From: a virus
Length of the DNA: 45,108 nt
IMG/VR virus record: IMGVR_UViG_3300036669_000019
Coordinates: 1 to 45,108 of that record
Strand: one strand, 5' to 3'
Shown: positions 8,814 to 17,402 of the stretch, piece after piece
Position numbering within the stretch: the first letter of the stretch is position 1
Layout of the letters: each line of letters opens with the position of its first letter
The notes under the pieces: generated by a model
What the model was told of the DNA's origin: nothing
Database searches by the model: none
What the model saw: only the letters and a program-made list of their open reading frames with translations
Program-made: the position numbers and the translations under genes

Positions 8814-9605
8814 TTATTCTATTATTTTATAGTGTTCCTTAATTTTTTCTAAATCAGGCATTTCTAAATCGTTATCTCTAATGAATGTTTGTAATCTATC
8901 TAGCATAACAGTATCTCTGTTTCTAACTATTTCATAGTCTACAAAGTCTTCTATCATAAAGATATCAGCATTATCAATGAAAGTATATACTAAGTGGTGT
9001 ACTAAATTCTTGGCAGTATATATAGGTCCATTTACTTCTGGGAAATATTCTAAATCAGTTAATTTATTGTTATATATATTGAAATAACCACCTACTGTTT
9101 GTGAACAACCTTTTAACGTGTTTAATGTGTTATTAGAACAATCATAATCTTCATTAACTGTTTGTGGGCCACCTTCTAATGATTCTAATCTATTACCAAA
9201 ACAATGAAACGCTCTTACTTCTTGTGGACATCCTTTTAATGATTTTATTACATTTTTAGAGCAATTAAAAACTTCATCTACTGTTTGTGGACATCCTTTT
9301 AATGATTCCAAATCATTATCAGAGCAATTAAAACTACCACTAATAGTTTGTGGACATCCTTCTAATGATTTTAACTTATTATCAGAGCAATTAAAATTCC
9401 CACTCACATAATTAAATTTAAGAGGTAGATATTTCAAGTCTTGTGTATCTAAAAAAACACCACCAGAAATATCAATACTTAAATCATCGTTGATAGTATA
9501 ATATCTTATATCATATCTTTTACACACTTCTATAACTTCCTCTCTCGTAGTTGGGAAGTTAGGACTTTTATTCTCGAATATCTTGTAAGGTTTTATATGT
9601 TTCAT
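8814..9605 (-). CDS. LRR paralogue 6, five degenerate repeats
   Basis: A 263-residue member with the most degenerate repeats of the set. One repeat is 20 residues long (PQEVRAFHC), one has QTVNEDYDC, and the last has FNIYNNK with no Cys. The pre-repeat segment also differs (YYTINDDLSIDISGGVFL). N-terminus MKHIKPYKIFENKSP shares the IFEN variant with its neighbour at 8017-8811. The C-terminal domain remains conserved, so the divergence is concentrated in the putative binding surface. Confidence 0.85.
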   Translation of the reverse strand: MKHIKPYKIFENKSPNFPTTREEVIEVCKRYDIRYYTINDDLSIDISGGVFLDTQDLKYLPLKFNYVSGNFNCSDNKLKSLEGCPQTISGSFNCSDNDLESLKGCPQTVDEVFNCSKNVIKSLKGCPQEVRAFHCFGNRLESLEGGPQTVNEDYDCSNNTLNTLKGCSQTVGGYFNIYNNKLTDLEYFPEVNGPIYTAKNLVHHLVYTFIDNADIFMIEDFVDYEIVRNRDTVMLDRLQTFIRDNDLEMPDLEKIKEHYKIIE

Positions 9606-9607
9606 TT

Positions 9608-10276
9608 TTATTCTATTATTTTATAGTGTTTTTTAATTTCTTCTAAGTCAGGCATTTCTAAATCATTATCTTTAATAAAAGTTTGGAGTCTATCTAACAT
9701 AACAGTATCTCTGTTTCTAACTATTTCATAGTCGTTAAAATCTTCTATCATAAAACTATCAGCATTTTTAATAAAAGTATATACTAATAAATATACTGGG
9801 TTTTCAGGCATAACTATACGACCATTTACTTCTGGGAAGTACTCTAAATCTCTTAGCTTATTATTATCACAATTAAAAATGTCTTCTACTACCGATGGAC
9901 AACCTTTCAATGATGTTAATTTATTATTATAACAAAAAAAATGACCACCTACTGTCTGTGGACTACCTTTGAGTGATACTAAATTATTATTATTACAATA
10001 AAAAACACCATCTACTGTCTGTGGACTACCTTCTAATATCTCTAGTTTGTTATTATTACAAAAGAAATAACCACTAACATAATTGAATGTGATGGGTAAA
10101 TATTCTAAGCTTCTGCTATTTAAATAAACATCATCATCAACATCAATGCTTAAATCATCATTAATAGTGTAATTTCTTATATCATATCTTTTACACACTT
10201 TTATAACCTCATCTCTTGTAGTTGGGAAGTTAGGACTAGCACTCTCGAATATTTTATAGGGTTTTATGTGTTTCAT
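9608..10276 (-). CDS. LRR paralogue 5, three repeats
   Basis: A 222-residue member with three repeats, the third diverged (CPSVVEDIFNC). The pre-repeat segment has PITFNYVSGYFFC in place of PLKFNYV. N-terminus MKHIKPYKIFESASPNFP is the family consensus. The cap has PENPVYLLVYTF. Confidence 0.85.
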   Translation of the reverse strand: MKHIKPYKIFESASPNFPTTRDEVIKVCKRYDIRNYTINDDLSIDVDDDVYLNSRSLEYLPITFNYVSGYFFCNNNKLEILEGSPQTVDGVFYCNNNNLVSLKGSPQTVGGHFFCYNNKLTSLKGCPSVVEDIFNCDNNKLRDLEYFPEVNGRIVMPENPVYLLVYTFIKNADSFMIEDFNDYEIVRNRDTVMLDRLQTFIKDNDLEMPDLEEIKKHYKIIE

Positions 10277-10277
10277 T

Positions 10278-10946
10278 TTATTCTATTATTTTATAGTGTT
10301 TTTTAATTTCTTCTAAATCTGGCATTTCTAAACCATTATCTCTAATGAAAGTTTGAAGCCTATCTAACATAACAGTATCTCGGTTTCTGACTATTTCATA
10401 GTCGTTAAAATCTTCTATCATAAAGCTATTGGCTTTTTCGATAAAGGTATATACTAATAGATTTACTGTGTTTTCCTCTATATCTATAATTCCATTTACT
10501 TCTGGGAAGTGTTCTAAGTCTTTTAATTTATTTCTATAACAACTAAAATACCCATTTACTGTTTGTGGACCACCCTCTAGTGTTTCTAATTCATTATTAT
10601 AACAATTAAAATCCCCATTTACCGTTTGTGGACTACCTTCTAATGTCTTTAATTCATTATAACCACAACCAAAATTACCACCTACTGTTAGTGGACTACC
10701 TTCTAACGATACTAATATATTTTCACGACAAAAAAATCCACCACTCACATAATTAAATCTAAGAGGTAGATATTTTAAGTCTTGTATATTTAAATATACA
10801 CTACCACCAACATCGATACTTAAATCATCATTAATAGTATAGTTTCCTATTCCATACCTATTACACACTTGTATAACTTCTTCTCTTGTAGTTGGGAAGT
10901 TAGGACTTTTATTCTCAAATATTTTATAGGGTTTTATATGTTTCAT
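10278..10946 (-). CDS. LRR paralogue 4, three repeats
   Basis: A 222-residue member with three repeats, N-terminus MKHIKPYKIFENKSPNFP. Its first two repeats (ILVSLEGSPLTVGGNF, CGYNELKTLEGSPQTV) are nearly identical to those of the first copy of the array (12415-13083), although two other copies lie between them. This supports non-adjacent gene conversion. Confidence 0.85.
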   Translation of the reverse strand: MKHIKPYKIFENKSPNFPTTREEVIQVCNRYGIGNYTINDDLSIDVGGSVYLNIQDLKYLPLRFNYVSGGFFCRENILVSLEGSPLTVGGNFGCGYNELKTLEGSPQTVNGDFNCYNNELETLEGGPQTVNGYFSCYRNKLKDLEHFPEVNGIIDIEENTVNLLVYTFIEKANSFMIEDFNDYEIVRNRDTVMLDRLQTFIRDNGLEMPDLEEIKKHYKIIE

Positions 10947-10947
10947 T

Positions 10948-11742
10948 TTATTCTATTATTTTATATTCTTTTTTAATTTCTTCCAAATCAGGCATTTCTA
11001 AATCGTTATCTTTAATGAATGTTTGAAGTCTATCTAACATAACAGTATCTCTATTTCTAACTATTTCATAGTCATTGAAATCTTCTATCATGAAGCTATC
11101 AGCATTTTCAATAAAAGTATACACTAGTAAATATACTGTGTTTTCCTCTATATTTATACTACCACTTACTTCGGGGAGGTGTTCTAAGTCTTTTAATTTA
11201 TTATAAGAACAATAAAAATTCCCATTTACTGTTTGTGGACTACCTTCTAATGTCTTTAATTCATTTCTATAACAATTAAAATAACCACCTACTGTTTGTG
11301 GACTACCTTCTAATGATTTTAATTTATTATTACTACAATAAAAATCACCATCTACTGTTTGTGGACAACCTATCAATGATTTTAGTTTATTATTACTACA
11401 ATAAAAACCACCACCTACTGTTTGTGGACAGCCTTTTAATATCTTTAATTTATTAAAATGACAACTAAAATTACCATTTACTCTTTGTGGACAACCTTTC
11501 AATGTTTCTAAATTATTATTAGAACAACCAAAATAACCACTCACATAATTAAATTTAAGTGGTAGATATTCTAAGCCTTTGCCATATAAACGAACATCAC
11601 CATCAACATCAATACTCAAATCATCATTAATAGTGTAATTTTCTATTTCGTAATCTTCACACACTTCTATAACTTCTTCTCTTGTAGTTGGGAAGTTAGG
11701 ACTAGCACTCTCGAATATCTTATAAGGTTTTATATGTTTCAT
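10948..11742 (-). CDS. LRR paralogue 3, five repeats
   Basis: A 264-residue member with five repeats. One has PQRVNGNF and another SLIGCPQTV, otherwise regular. Its cap reads LEHLPEV. N-terminus MKHIKPYKIFESASPNFP. It ends EYKIIE, as does the last copy of the array, where most members end HYKIIE. Confidence 0.85.
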   Translation of the reverse strand: MKHIKPYKIFESASPNFPTTREEVIEVCEDYEIENYTINDDLSIDVDGDVRLYGKGLEYLPLKFNYVSGYFGCSNNNLETLKGCPQRVNGNFSCHFNKLKILKGCPQTVGGGFYCSNNKLKSLIGCPQTVDGDFYCSNNKLKSLEGSPQTVGGYFNCYRNELKTLEGSPQTVNGNFYCSYNKLKDLEHLPEVSGSINIEENTVYLLVYTFIENADSFMIEDFNDYEIVRNRDTVMLDRLQTFIKDNDLEMPDLEEIKKEYKIIE

Positions 11743-11744
11743 AT

Positions 11745-12413
11745 TTATTCTATTATTTTATAGTGTTTTTTAATTTCTTCTAAGTCAGGCATTTCTAAAT
11801 CATTATCCCTTATGAATGTTTGTAGCCTATCTAACATAACAGTATCACTGTTTCTAACTATTTCATAGTCGTTAAAATCTTCTATCATAAAGCTATCAGC
11901 ATTTCTGATAAAGGTATATACTAATAAATTTACTGGGTTTTTATCTATGTTTATAATTCCACTTACTTCTGGGAAGTATTCTAAGTCTTTTAATTCATTT
12001 TCATAACAAAGAAAATCACCACCTACTGTTTGTGGACAACCTTTTAATGATTTTAATTCATTTTTAAAACAAGTAAAACTACTATTTATAGTTTGTGGAC
12101 AACCTTTCAATGATTTCAGTTTATTATTAGAACATTTAAAATCACCATTTATAGTTTGTGGACTACCTTCTAACGATTTTAATTTATTATTTTCACAATA
12201 AAAATTCCAACTCACATAATTAAATTTAAGTGGTAAGTATTCTAAACTTTTAATATATAATCTAACATTACCATTAACATCAATACTTAAATCGTCATTA
12301 ATAGTGTAGTTCTCTATCCTATACTTATCACACACTTCTATAACTTCCTCTCTTGTAGTTGGGAAGTTAGGCTCGACACTCTCGAATATCTTGTAAGGTT
12401 TTATGTGTTTCAT
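11745..12413 (-). CDS. LRR paralogue 2, three repeats
   Basis: A 222-residue member with three repeats, two of which carry PQTIN in place of PQTVG. N-terminus MKHIKPYKIFESVEPNFP. The pre-repeat segment has a Trp (NYVSWNFYC) not seen in the other copies. Confidence 0.85.
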   Translation of the reverse strand: MKHIKPYKIFESVEPNFPTTREEVIEVCDKYRIENYTINDDLSIDVNGNVRLYIKSLEYLPLKFNYVSWNFYCENNKLKSLEGSPQTINGDFKCSNNKLKSLKGCPQTINSSFTCFKNELKSLKGCPQTVGGDFLCYENELKDLEYFPEVSGIINIDKNPVNLLVYTFIRNADSFMIEDFNDYEIVRNSDTVMLDRLQTFIRDNDLEMPDLEEIKKHYKIIE

Positions 12414-12414
12414 T

Positions 12415-13083
12415 TTATTCTATTATTTTATAGTGTTTTTTAATTTCTTCTAAGTCAGGCATTTCTAAATCAAATCCTTCTATGAATGTTTGAAGTCTAT
12501 CTAACATAACAGTATCTCTATTTCTAACTATTTCATAGTCATTGAAATCTTCTATCATAAAGCTATCAGCTTTATAAATAAAGGTATATGCTAAGTGATA
12601 TACTGCGTTTTTATTTATACGTACAAATCCATTCACTTCTGGGAAGTGTTCTAAGTCTTTTAATTCATTATTGACACAATTAAAATTCCCACCTACTGTT
12701 TGTGGACAACCTTTTAATGATTTTAATTCATTATTGTCACAACTGAAATCACCATTTACTGTTTGTGGACTACCTTCTAATGTCTTTAATTCATTATAAC
12801 CACAATCAAAATTACCACCTAGTGTTAGTGGACTACCTTCTAACGATACTAATATATTTTTAAAACAATCAAAACCACCACTCACATAATTAAATCTAAG
12901 TGGTAAGTATTCTAAATTTCTATTATCTAAATAAACAACACCGTCAACATCGATACTCAAATCATCGTTTATGGTATAATTTCTTATATTATATCTTTTA
13001 CACACTTTTATAACCTCATCTCTTGTAGTTGGGAAGTTAGTGCTAGCACTCTCGAATATATTATAAGGTTTTATATGTTTCAT
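12415..13083 (-). CDS. LRR paralogue 1 (first of tandem array), three repeats
   Basis: A 222-residue member and the promoter-proximal gene of the array. N-terminus MKHIKPYNIFESASTNFP; three repeats. A TTAATATATA promoter candidate lies just upstream (13088-13099) and no other gene precedes it on this strand, so the whole cluster may be transcribed from here. It shares repeat blocks with the 10278-10946 copy and a C-terminal variant (IEGFDLEMP) with the 7343-8014 copy. Confidence 0.85.
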   Translation of the reverse strand: MKHIKPYNIFESASTNFPTTRDEVIKVCKRYNIRNYTINDDLSIDVDGVVYLDNRNLEYLPLRFNYVSGGFDCFKNILVSLEGSPLTLGGNFDCGYNELKTLEGSPQTVNGDFSCDNNELKSLKGCPQTVGGNFNCVNNELKDLEHFPEVNGFVRINKNAVYHLAYTFIYKADSFMIEDFNDYEIVRNRDTVMLDRLQTFIEGFDLEMPDLEEIKKHYKIIE

Positions 13084-13087
13084 AGAG

Positions 13088-13099
13088 TATATATTAATT
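13088..13099 (-). promoter_or_regulatory. candidate promoter of the LRR operon
   Basis: Minus-strand AATTAATATATA directly before the first LRR gene (ATG at 13083). It matches the element found before several other genes and is the only strong copy upstream of the cluster. Confidence 0.45.
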
Positions 13100-13136
13100 T
13101 GTATATTATGTATTAAAATATAAACAAAACATGTTT

Positions 13137-13149
13137 CTTATAATATATA
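13137..13149 (+). promoter_or_regulatory. candidate promoter before J-domain gene
   Basis: TTATAATATATAA lies inside the longer version of the J-domain frame (ATG 13131) and about 24 bases before the ATG at 13173. This favours the shorter start. Confidence 0.35.
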
Positions 13150-13172
13150 AATATAAAGGTAACCACCACCCA

Positions 13173-13814
13173 ATGGATAGAATTAAAGAGTTAGAATTGA
13201 AAAAACTTATAAAAGAGTTAGATTATATAGAAGAAAACTATAATTATGTATCCGAAATAGTCTCAAATTCTGATGATTTATTCACAAAAGCTATTGATGA
13301 TGTTCTAGAAGATAATCCTAGTCTTAAAAAAGCATATAACAATAAATTAGAACAAGCTCTAAACAAAGACTTAGAAAATAAAATAAAAGAACTTAAAAAT
13401 GAAATATCACAAGAAAGTGAAAAGAATGATGATAATAAGGAAGAGAAGGAAAGCATTGAAGAGTCTGTTGGAAAAGTGGATGATGATATAAAGTTAAGAC
13501 AATTATATAGGTCTATTGCTAAAATAACACACCCAGATAAAGTTAAAGATAAGAAAAAAAATAATACGTATATAAATGCTACTGTTGCATATAAAGATAA
13601 GGATAGAATAGCTATGTATAGAATATGTGATGGGTTAGATATAAATTATAGCCTAGATGAAAGTGATAAGGATAACATGTTAGGAGTAATAGATTCTTAT
13701 CGAGATAAAACAGTATTTTTGGAATCTACCTTTACCTGGAAATGGTTTAATACAGAGGATAATAAAACAAAAGAAAATATTGTTATGACATTTATTAAAA
13801 TGAAGTTAAGATAA
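13173..13814 (+). CDS. J-domain (DnaJ-like) protein
   Basis: A protein of 213 residues from the ATG at 13173; an upstream ATG at 13131 would add 14 residues but encloses the promoter-like TTATAATATATAA. The N-terminal half is a charged helical, probably coiled-coil region (KELELKKLIKEL... KEEKESIEES). The C-terminal part has LYRSIAKITHPDKVKD, where His-Pro-Asp (residues 120-122 of the short form) is the hallmark of J domains. That motif activates the ATPase of Hsp70/DnaK. Phage J proteins may recruit host DnaK for replication or assembly. The J domain looks incomplete or divergent after helix III, and there is no Gly/Phe or zinc region, so it is not a canonical DnaJ. Confidence 0.65.
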   Translation: MDRIKELELKKLIKELDYIEENYNYVSEIVSNSDDLFTKAIDDVLEDNPSLKKAYNNKLEQALNKDLENKIKELKNEISQESEKNDDNKEEKESIEESVGKVDDDIKLRQLYRSIAKITHPDKVKDKKKNNTYINATVAYKDKDRIAMYRICDGLDINYSLDESDKDNMLGVIDSYRDKTVFLESTFTWKWFNTEDNKTKENIVMTFIKMKLR

Positions 13815-13818
13815 TGCT

Positions 13819-15627
13819 TTATTTACCCAACCATTCCCATCTACAAGATCCACAATCAAAAATTCTATAATATCCAATTTCATTCATTATTTCTATTTCT
13901 GTTTTATCTGAACTATACCCCATTTTAACAAGCTTGTCCTTCCTCCAGTTAAACCTATGTGTTTTTATACCATCAATGACCCAGTAATAATTAGGTGCAG
14001 TTTGATGATTTCTTTTAAATTTTAATACATCATACAAATTTCCCCTTCCCCTAGACGAATCACTATAACTCATCACATATTCTGGATTATAATTCTTTAT
14101 GAAGAAATTAAATAATCTAGATGCACCACCTATGACAGATGTATTTATCTTATTACAGAACCTTAATAACTCCCATCTATTTGCAGAGGATTTATGACCT
14201 AAAGATTTTCTAAGGCTACCAAAACTTATTAAACTAACTAGTTCTTTCTCAAAAAATAAGCCTATTTTAACTCTAGAACCAACAAATCCCTGTATATGAT
14301 TGTCTAATAAAAACTTCTTAACTATAGAGTTATCTTTTATCTCTTTTATAACACACTTTCTAGCAAATATCCTATCTGATTTATTTAACTTATAAGATAT
14401 AATAGATTTTACAATATCTTTCTTATAATCCCAATCATCTTCCCAAATGTGTATTAACTGAATATCAACATCTTCACACTCTTTACTTTTGTCTAAATGG
14501 TAACTCTTGGTCTTAAACAAATCACTATGCCAATAAAGTCCATTAAACTCAAATGCTATTTTTAAAGAAGGTATATATATGTCTAACTCCTTTGATATAA
14601 TATTCCTAGCATTTGAAACAATCTTTTCCTTGTATATGCTTTTTATAAAGTCTAATACTTCTAGCTCTTTATTAGATTTACCACTAGATATAGGATTACA
14701 ATATACACATACACCACTATTTGATTTAATACGAAACCACATAAGTTGTCTATTTATACTAAAATGCTTATCACATGTTTCACACACTAGCTTAAACACA
14801 GTATCGGTATTGTTATTATTTTGCTTCTTTGATATAAAGGATACTTCTTTTGGTAAAGAATCTATAAGGCTTTTCATTTGTGTATTATTATAAGAATCAA
14901 TTCTTTTTTTAGCTATTGTATTTGCCTTAAAGTGATGGTCAACTCCCCATTTTTTCATTGATGATTCTTTTATCTTCTCATTCCTATAGTCATTAAATAA
15001 TGATATACTACCCCAATTTTCTTCTAGTGTTTTCTTCTTCTTTTCATCTATTAACTTCTTTTCATCTAATGATTTGTCCTTATTAGAATTTGCCCTTGTT
15101 CTAATTATATCCTCTCTATCTGTGTTGTGTGAAAAGGTACTTATGCTTTTCTTAGATATTAGATTTGATTGCTGAGCCCATTTAACACCATACCTATTAT
15201 CCATAGTGGAGTTAAATCTAGCCTTAACATCATTATTATGCATATAATGCTTACCATCCCATTTCTCTTTAATCTTATATTGTTCTTTATCTTTTATCTC
15301 TTTTGACTTCTTAGGATTGTCTACACCATATTTATCTATACAAGTATTTTTTCTTGATATAACTACACATTCTTTAGAACCACATGTTTTTCTATGTCCA
15401 TTTTTAAAACCTATAAACTTAGTTCTTTGTCCACAAAAACATATATTTGGTATATTAATTTTATTTATATAATAATATATTTTTTCTGATGTTGTTAAGG
15501 GAATATCCACAAATGATTTACCAAGTGAGTCATTTATGTGTTTTAAATACAAAAAGTTCTCACTCTTATTCAAAAAGCTACACAATGATCCTATATTGCA
15601 TGTCTTTTTTTCTATTAGTTCTCGCAT
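13819..15627 (-). CDS. EDxHD (Vsr-like) homing endonuclease
   Basis: A 602-residue free-standing homing endonuclease. The nuclease core lies at about residues 345-400: KELDIYIPSLKIAFEFNGLYW followed by YHLDKSKEC and IHIWEDDW, which matches the EDxHD family (I-Bth0305I-like, related to Vsr and PD-(D/E)XK folds). Two Cys clusters (C63/C65 with C82/C87; C282/C285 with C307/C310) look like zinc-binding DNA-recognition modules. Between them are repeated segments like CIDKYGVDNPKKSKEIKD, RYGVKWAQQSN and KWGVDHHFKAN, typical of phage homing nucleases. Such elements spread by cutting intron- or insert-less alleles. It lies 4 bases from the convergent J-domain gene, with no sign of an intron around it. 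Confidence 0.75.
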   Translation of the reverse strand: MRELIEKKTCNIGSLCSFLNKSENFLYLKHINDSLGKSFVDIPLTTSEKIYYYINKINIPNICFCGQRTKFIGFKNGHRKTCGSKECVVISRKNTCIDKYGVDNPKKSKEIKDKEQYKIKEKWDGKHYMHNNDVKARFNSTMDNRYGVKWAQQSNLISKKSISTFSHNTDREDIIRTRANSNKDKSLDEKKLIDEKKKKTLEENWGSISLFNDYRNEKIKESSMKKWGVDHHFKANTIAKKRIDSYNNTQMKSLIDSLPKEVSFISKKQNNNNTDTVFKLVCETCDKHFSINRQLMWFRIKSNSGVCVYCNPISSGKSNKELEVLDFIKSIYKEKIVSNARNIISKELDIYIPSLKIAFEFNGLYWHSDLFKTKSYHLDKSKECEDVDIQLIHIWEDDWDYKKDIVKSIISYKLNKSDRIFARKCVIKEIKDNSIVKKFLLDNHIQGFVGSRVKIGLFFEKELVSLISFGSLRKSLGHKSSANRWELLRFCNKINTSVIGGASRLFNFFIKNYNPEYVMSYSDSSRGRGNLYDVLKFKRNHQTAPNYYWVIDGIKTHRFNWRKDKLVKMGYSSDKTEIEIMNEIGYYRIFDCGSCRWEWLGK

Positions 15628-15684
15628 GAGTAAGCATATATGTTTTAGTATATATCAAATATAGCCACTTTCTTAATATCAGAA

Positions 15685-15696
15685 AATAATATATAA
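15685..15696 (+). promoter_or_regulatory. candidate phage promoter element
   Basis: AATAATATATAA about 18 bases before the ATG at 15715; same class as the other TAATATATA elements. Confidence 0.35.
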
Positions 15697-15714
15697 GTAA
15701 AATACTATTTATTT

Positions 15715-16500
15715 ATGGAAGGAGAAGATTACAAACCATTTCAAGGTGGTCAAACAATAGAAGAGTTTATAGATTCTATACAAACAGAATTAACAATAGC
15801 ATGTTCTTTACCTAAGACATTGCCAGATGAGGCAATAAGGCTTACAATAGAAAAAAGAGCATTGCCATATTTCTATAGGTCTTATATGTATGCAGTTCAG
15901 AAAATGTACTTTTTAATAAGAAAGGAAGCCTTTCAGACAGATGAATTTACTAAGTATAACTATGTGACAGTTCCTTGTGAAATACAGTCTGTAACTTACT
16001 TATATGAAGTTAGAGGGGATTCATTGTTTCAGTTGGGTATTAATACTCCTAATATGTCGGTTAATTTAGGTGTTACAAATCAACCCTACCTATCTTCCTA
16101 CGTAACCACAATCGGTGAGCTTGGGGTGTATAAAACAGTACTAGATAGTATGTCTGATATGCTTAACCAGATGAATAAGTATACATTAAAGCACCAATAC
16201 AACCAATTAAACCACAGATTACACATATTGACTAATATTAAGCACAACGTGATTATGGAAGCCTATGCCGATATTCCTAAAGAGAATTTATTTAACGATG
16301 ACCTTTTCTTTAAATATGTAGCAGGGTATGCTAAACAACAACTAGGCAACATGGTTGGTAGGTATGACTTCTCATTACCTGGTGCTGTTAAGATAAATGG
16401 AGCTGACTTGGTATCACAGGGAAAGGAGGAAACTAAGGAGGTTACGGATTATATAGGCGAAATGTCTAATTCATCATTCTTCTTCATGGTTAAAAAATAA
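15715..16500 (+). CDS. putative virion structural protein
   Basis: A 261-residue protein without a recognised family motif. It is helical at the N-terminus (TIEEFIDSIQTELTIACSLP, then IEKRALPYFYRSYMYAVQKMYFLI) and beta-rich in the middle (YVTVPCEIQSVTYLYEVRG). It has no signal peptide or membrane segment. Codon and base use look less A+T-biased than the neighbours, as often seen for strongly expressed late genes. It is flanked by two homing endonucleases, which usually insert next to conserved phage genes. A head-tail connector, neck or tail-completion role is plausible but unproven. Confidence 0.5.
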   Translation: MEGEDYKPFQGGQTIEEFIDSIQTELTIACSLPKTLPDEAIRLTIEKRALPYFYRSYMYAVQKMYFLIRKEAFQTDEFTKYNYVTVPCEIQSVTYLYEVRGDSLFQLGINTPNMSVNLGVTNQPYLSSYVTTIGELGVYKTVLDSMSDMLNQMNKYTLKHQYNQLNHRLHILTNIKHNVIMEAYADIPKENLFNDDLFFKYVAGYAKQQLGNMVGRYDFSLPGAVKINGADLVSQGKEETKEVTDYIGEMSNSSFFFMVKK

Positions 16501-16549
16501 AATCTTTGTTCACCATCTATGGTATCCATATTTTTCTCATATATAATAT

Positions 16550-17374
16550 ATGAAAACAATATGCATATATACACTAACAGATTCAATAACTAATCAGATA
16601 AGGTATGTTGGTAAAACTCAATTAAAGGTAAATAAAAGGCTAAATGCACATATAACAACTTCTAAGCTAGGATCAAAATCTCACAAAGCTAATTGGATTA
16701 GATCTCTACTTGAAAAAGGTGAAAAGCCTATTATAGAAGTTATTGATGAGGTTTCTAGTGAGGATTGGGAGTTTTGGGAAACTTACTGGATAACACAACT
16801 AAGATGCTGGGGATTTAACCTAACAAACTTAACTAGTGGTGGCATAGGTCTTAATGGTTATAAACATAATAAAGAGAGTAAGCTAAAAATGAGAAAATCC
16901 AAACTAGGATGTACTTTGACAAATTCACATAAAGAAGAAATTTCAAAGTCTGTGAAAGACATATACATAGATAGACCAAACTATAATAGGAGTGGTAATA
17001 ATATTAAAAAAGTAATTGATAAAGACTTACTATACAAATTATATATAACGGATAATCTATCTATACCAAGTATTTCTAAGGAATTAGGTTTTAGTGGAAA
17101 GAAAATATGGCAGTCTTTACAAGACCATAATATTAAAAAAGAAAAAGAAGTTTGGAGAAAACAACTTAGTAACTCAAAGAAAATTGTGTATCAATATAGT
17201 TTAGATGGTAAATTTTTAAAAGAATGGGATTCCCCAGCTCAAGTAAATAGAGAACTAGGTTATAATAAAGGTAATATAGCAAATGTGTGTAGGGGTTTGT
17301 CAAAGACAGCAATGGGATTCATATGGAGATATAAAGATGAGTTCATTAAGATTGATTTAGATTTGATAAGATAA
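16550..17374 (+). CDS. GIY-YIG homing endonuclease with NUMOD repeats
   Basis: A 274-residue endonuclease of the GIY-YIG family. The N-terminal catalytic domain has CIYTLTDSITNQIRYVGKT (GIY equivalent at residues 6-8, YVG at 19-21), with the conserved Arg in NKRLNAH and a downstream Glu in DWEFWETYWI. The central HNKESKLKMRKSKLG is a NUMOD3-like DNA-binding motif. The C-terminal VYQYSLDGKFLKEWDSPAQV with GNIANVCRGLSKTAMGFIWRY is a NUMOD1/IENR1-like module. A short A+T-rich leader with TATATAATATATG precedes the start. It is free-standing, between a probable structural gene and small unknown genes. Confidence 0.85.
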   Translation: MKTICIYTLTDSITNQIRYVGKTQLKVNKRLNAHITTSKLGSKSHKANWIRSLLEKGEKPIIEVIDEVSSEDWEFWETYWITQLRCWGFNLTNLTSGGIGLNGYKHNKESKLKMRKSKLGCTLTNSHKEEISKSVKDIYIDRPNYNRSGNNIKKVIDKDLLYKLYITDNLSIPSISKELGFSGKKIWQSLQDHNIKKEKEVWRKQLSNSKKIVYQYSLDGKFLKEWDSPAQVNRELGYNKGNIANVCRGLSKTAMGFIWRYKDEFIKIDLDLIR

Positions 17375-17388
17375 GCAATATTTGTAAC

Positions 17389-17398
17389 TTAATATATA
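17389..17398 (+). promoter_or_regulatory. candidate phage promoter element
   Basis: TTAATATATA five bases before the ATG at 17403; same element class as at 13088, 21320 and 40791. A start this close to the -10-like box would give a leaderless or nearly leaderless message. Confidence 0.4.
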
Positions 17399-17402
17399 CT
17401 TT

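Noticed and set aside
3850-13083. Diversity-generating retroelement as the source of LRR variation
   Set aside because: No reverse transcriptase, template repeat or adenine-biased variable region is visible; duplication and gene conversion explain the pattern.
3850-13083. LRR proteins as secreted or surface adhesins
   Set aside because: No signal peptide, lipobox, membrane anchor or sorting signal is present; the N-terminus is short, basic/aromatic and ends in a Glu-containing site, unlike a Sec signal.
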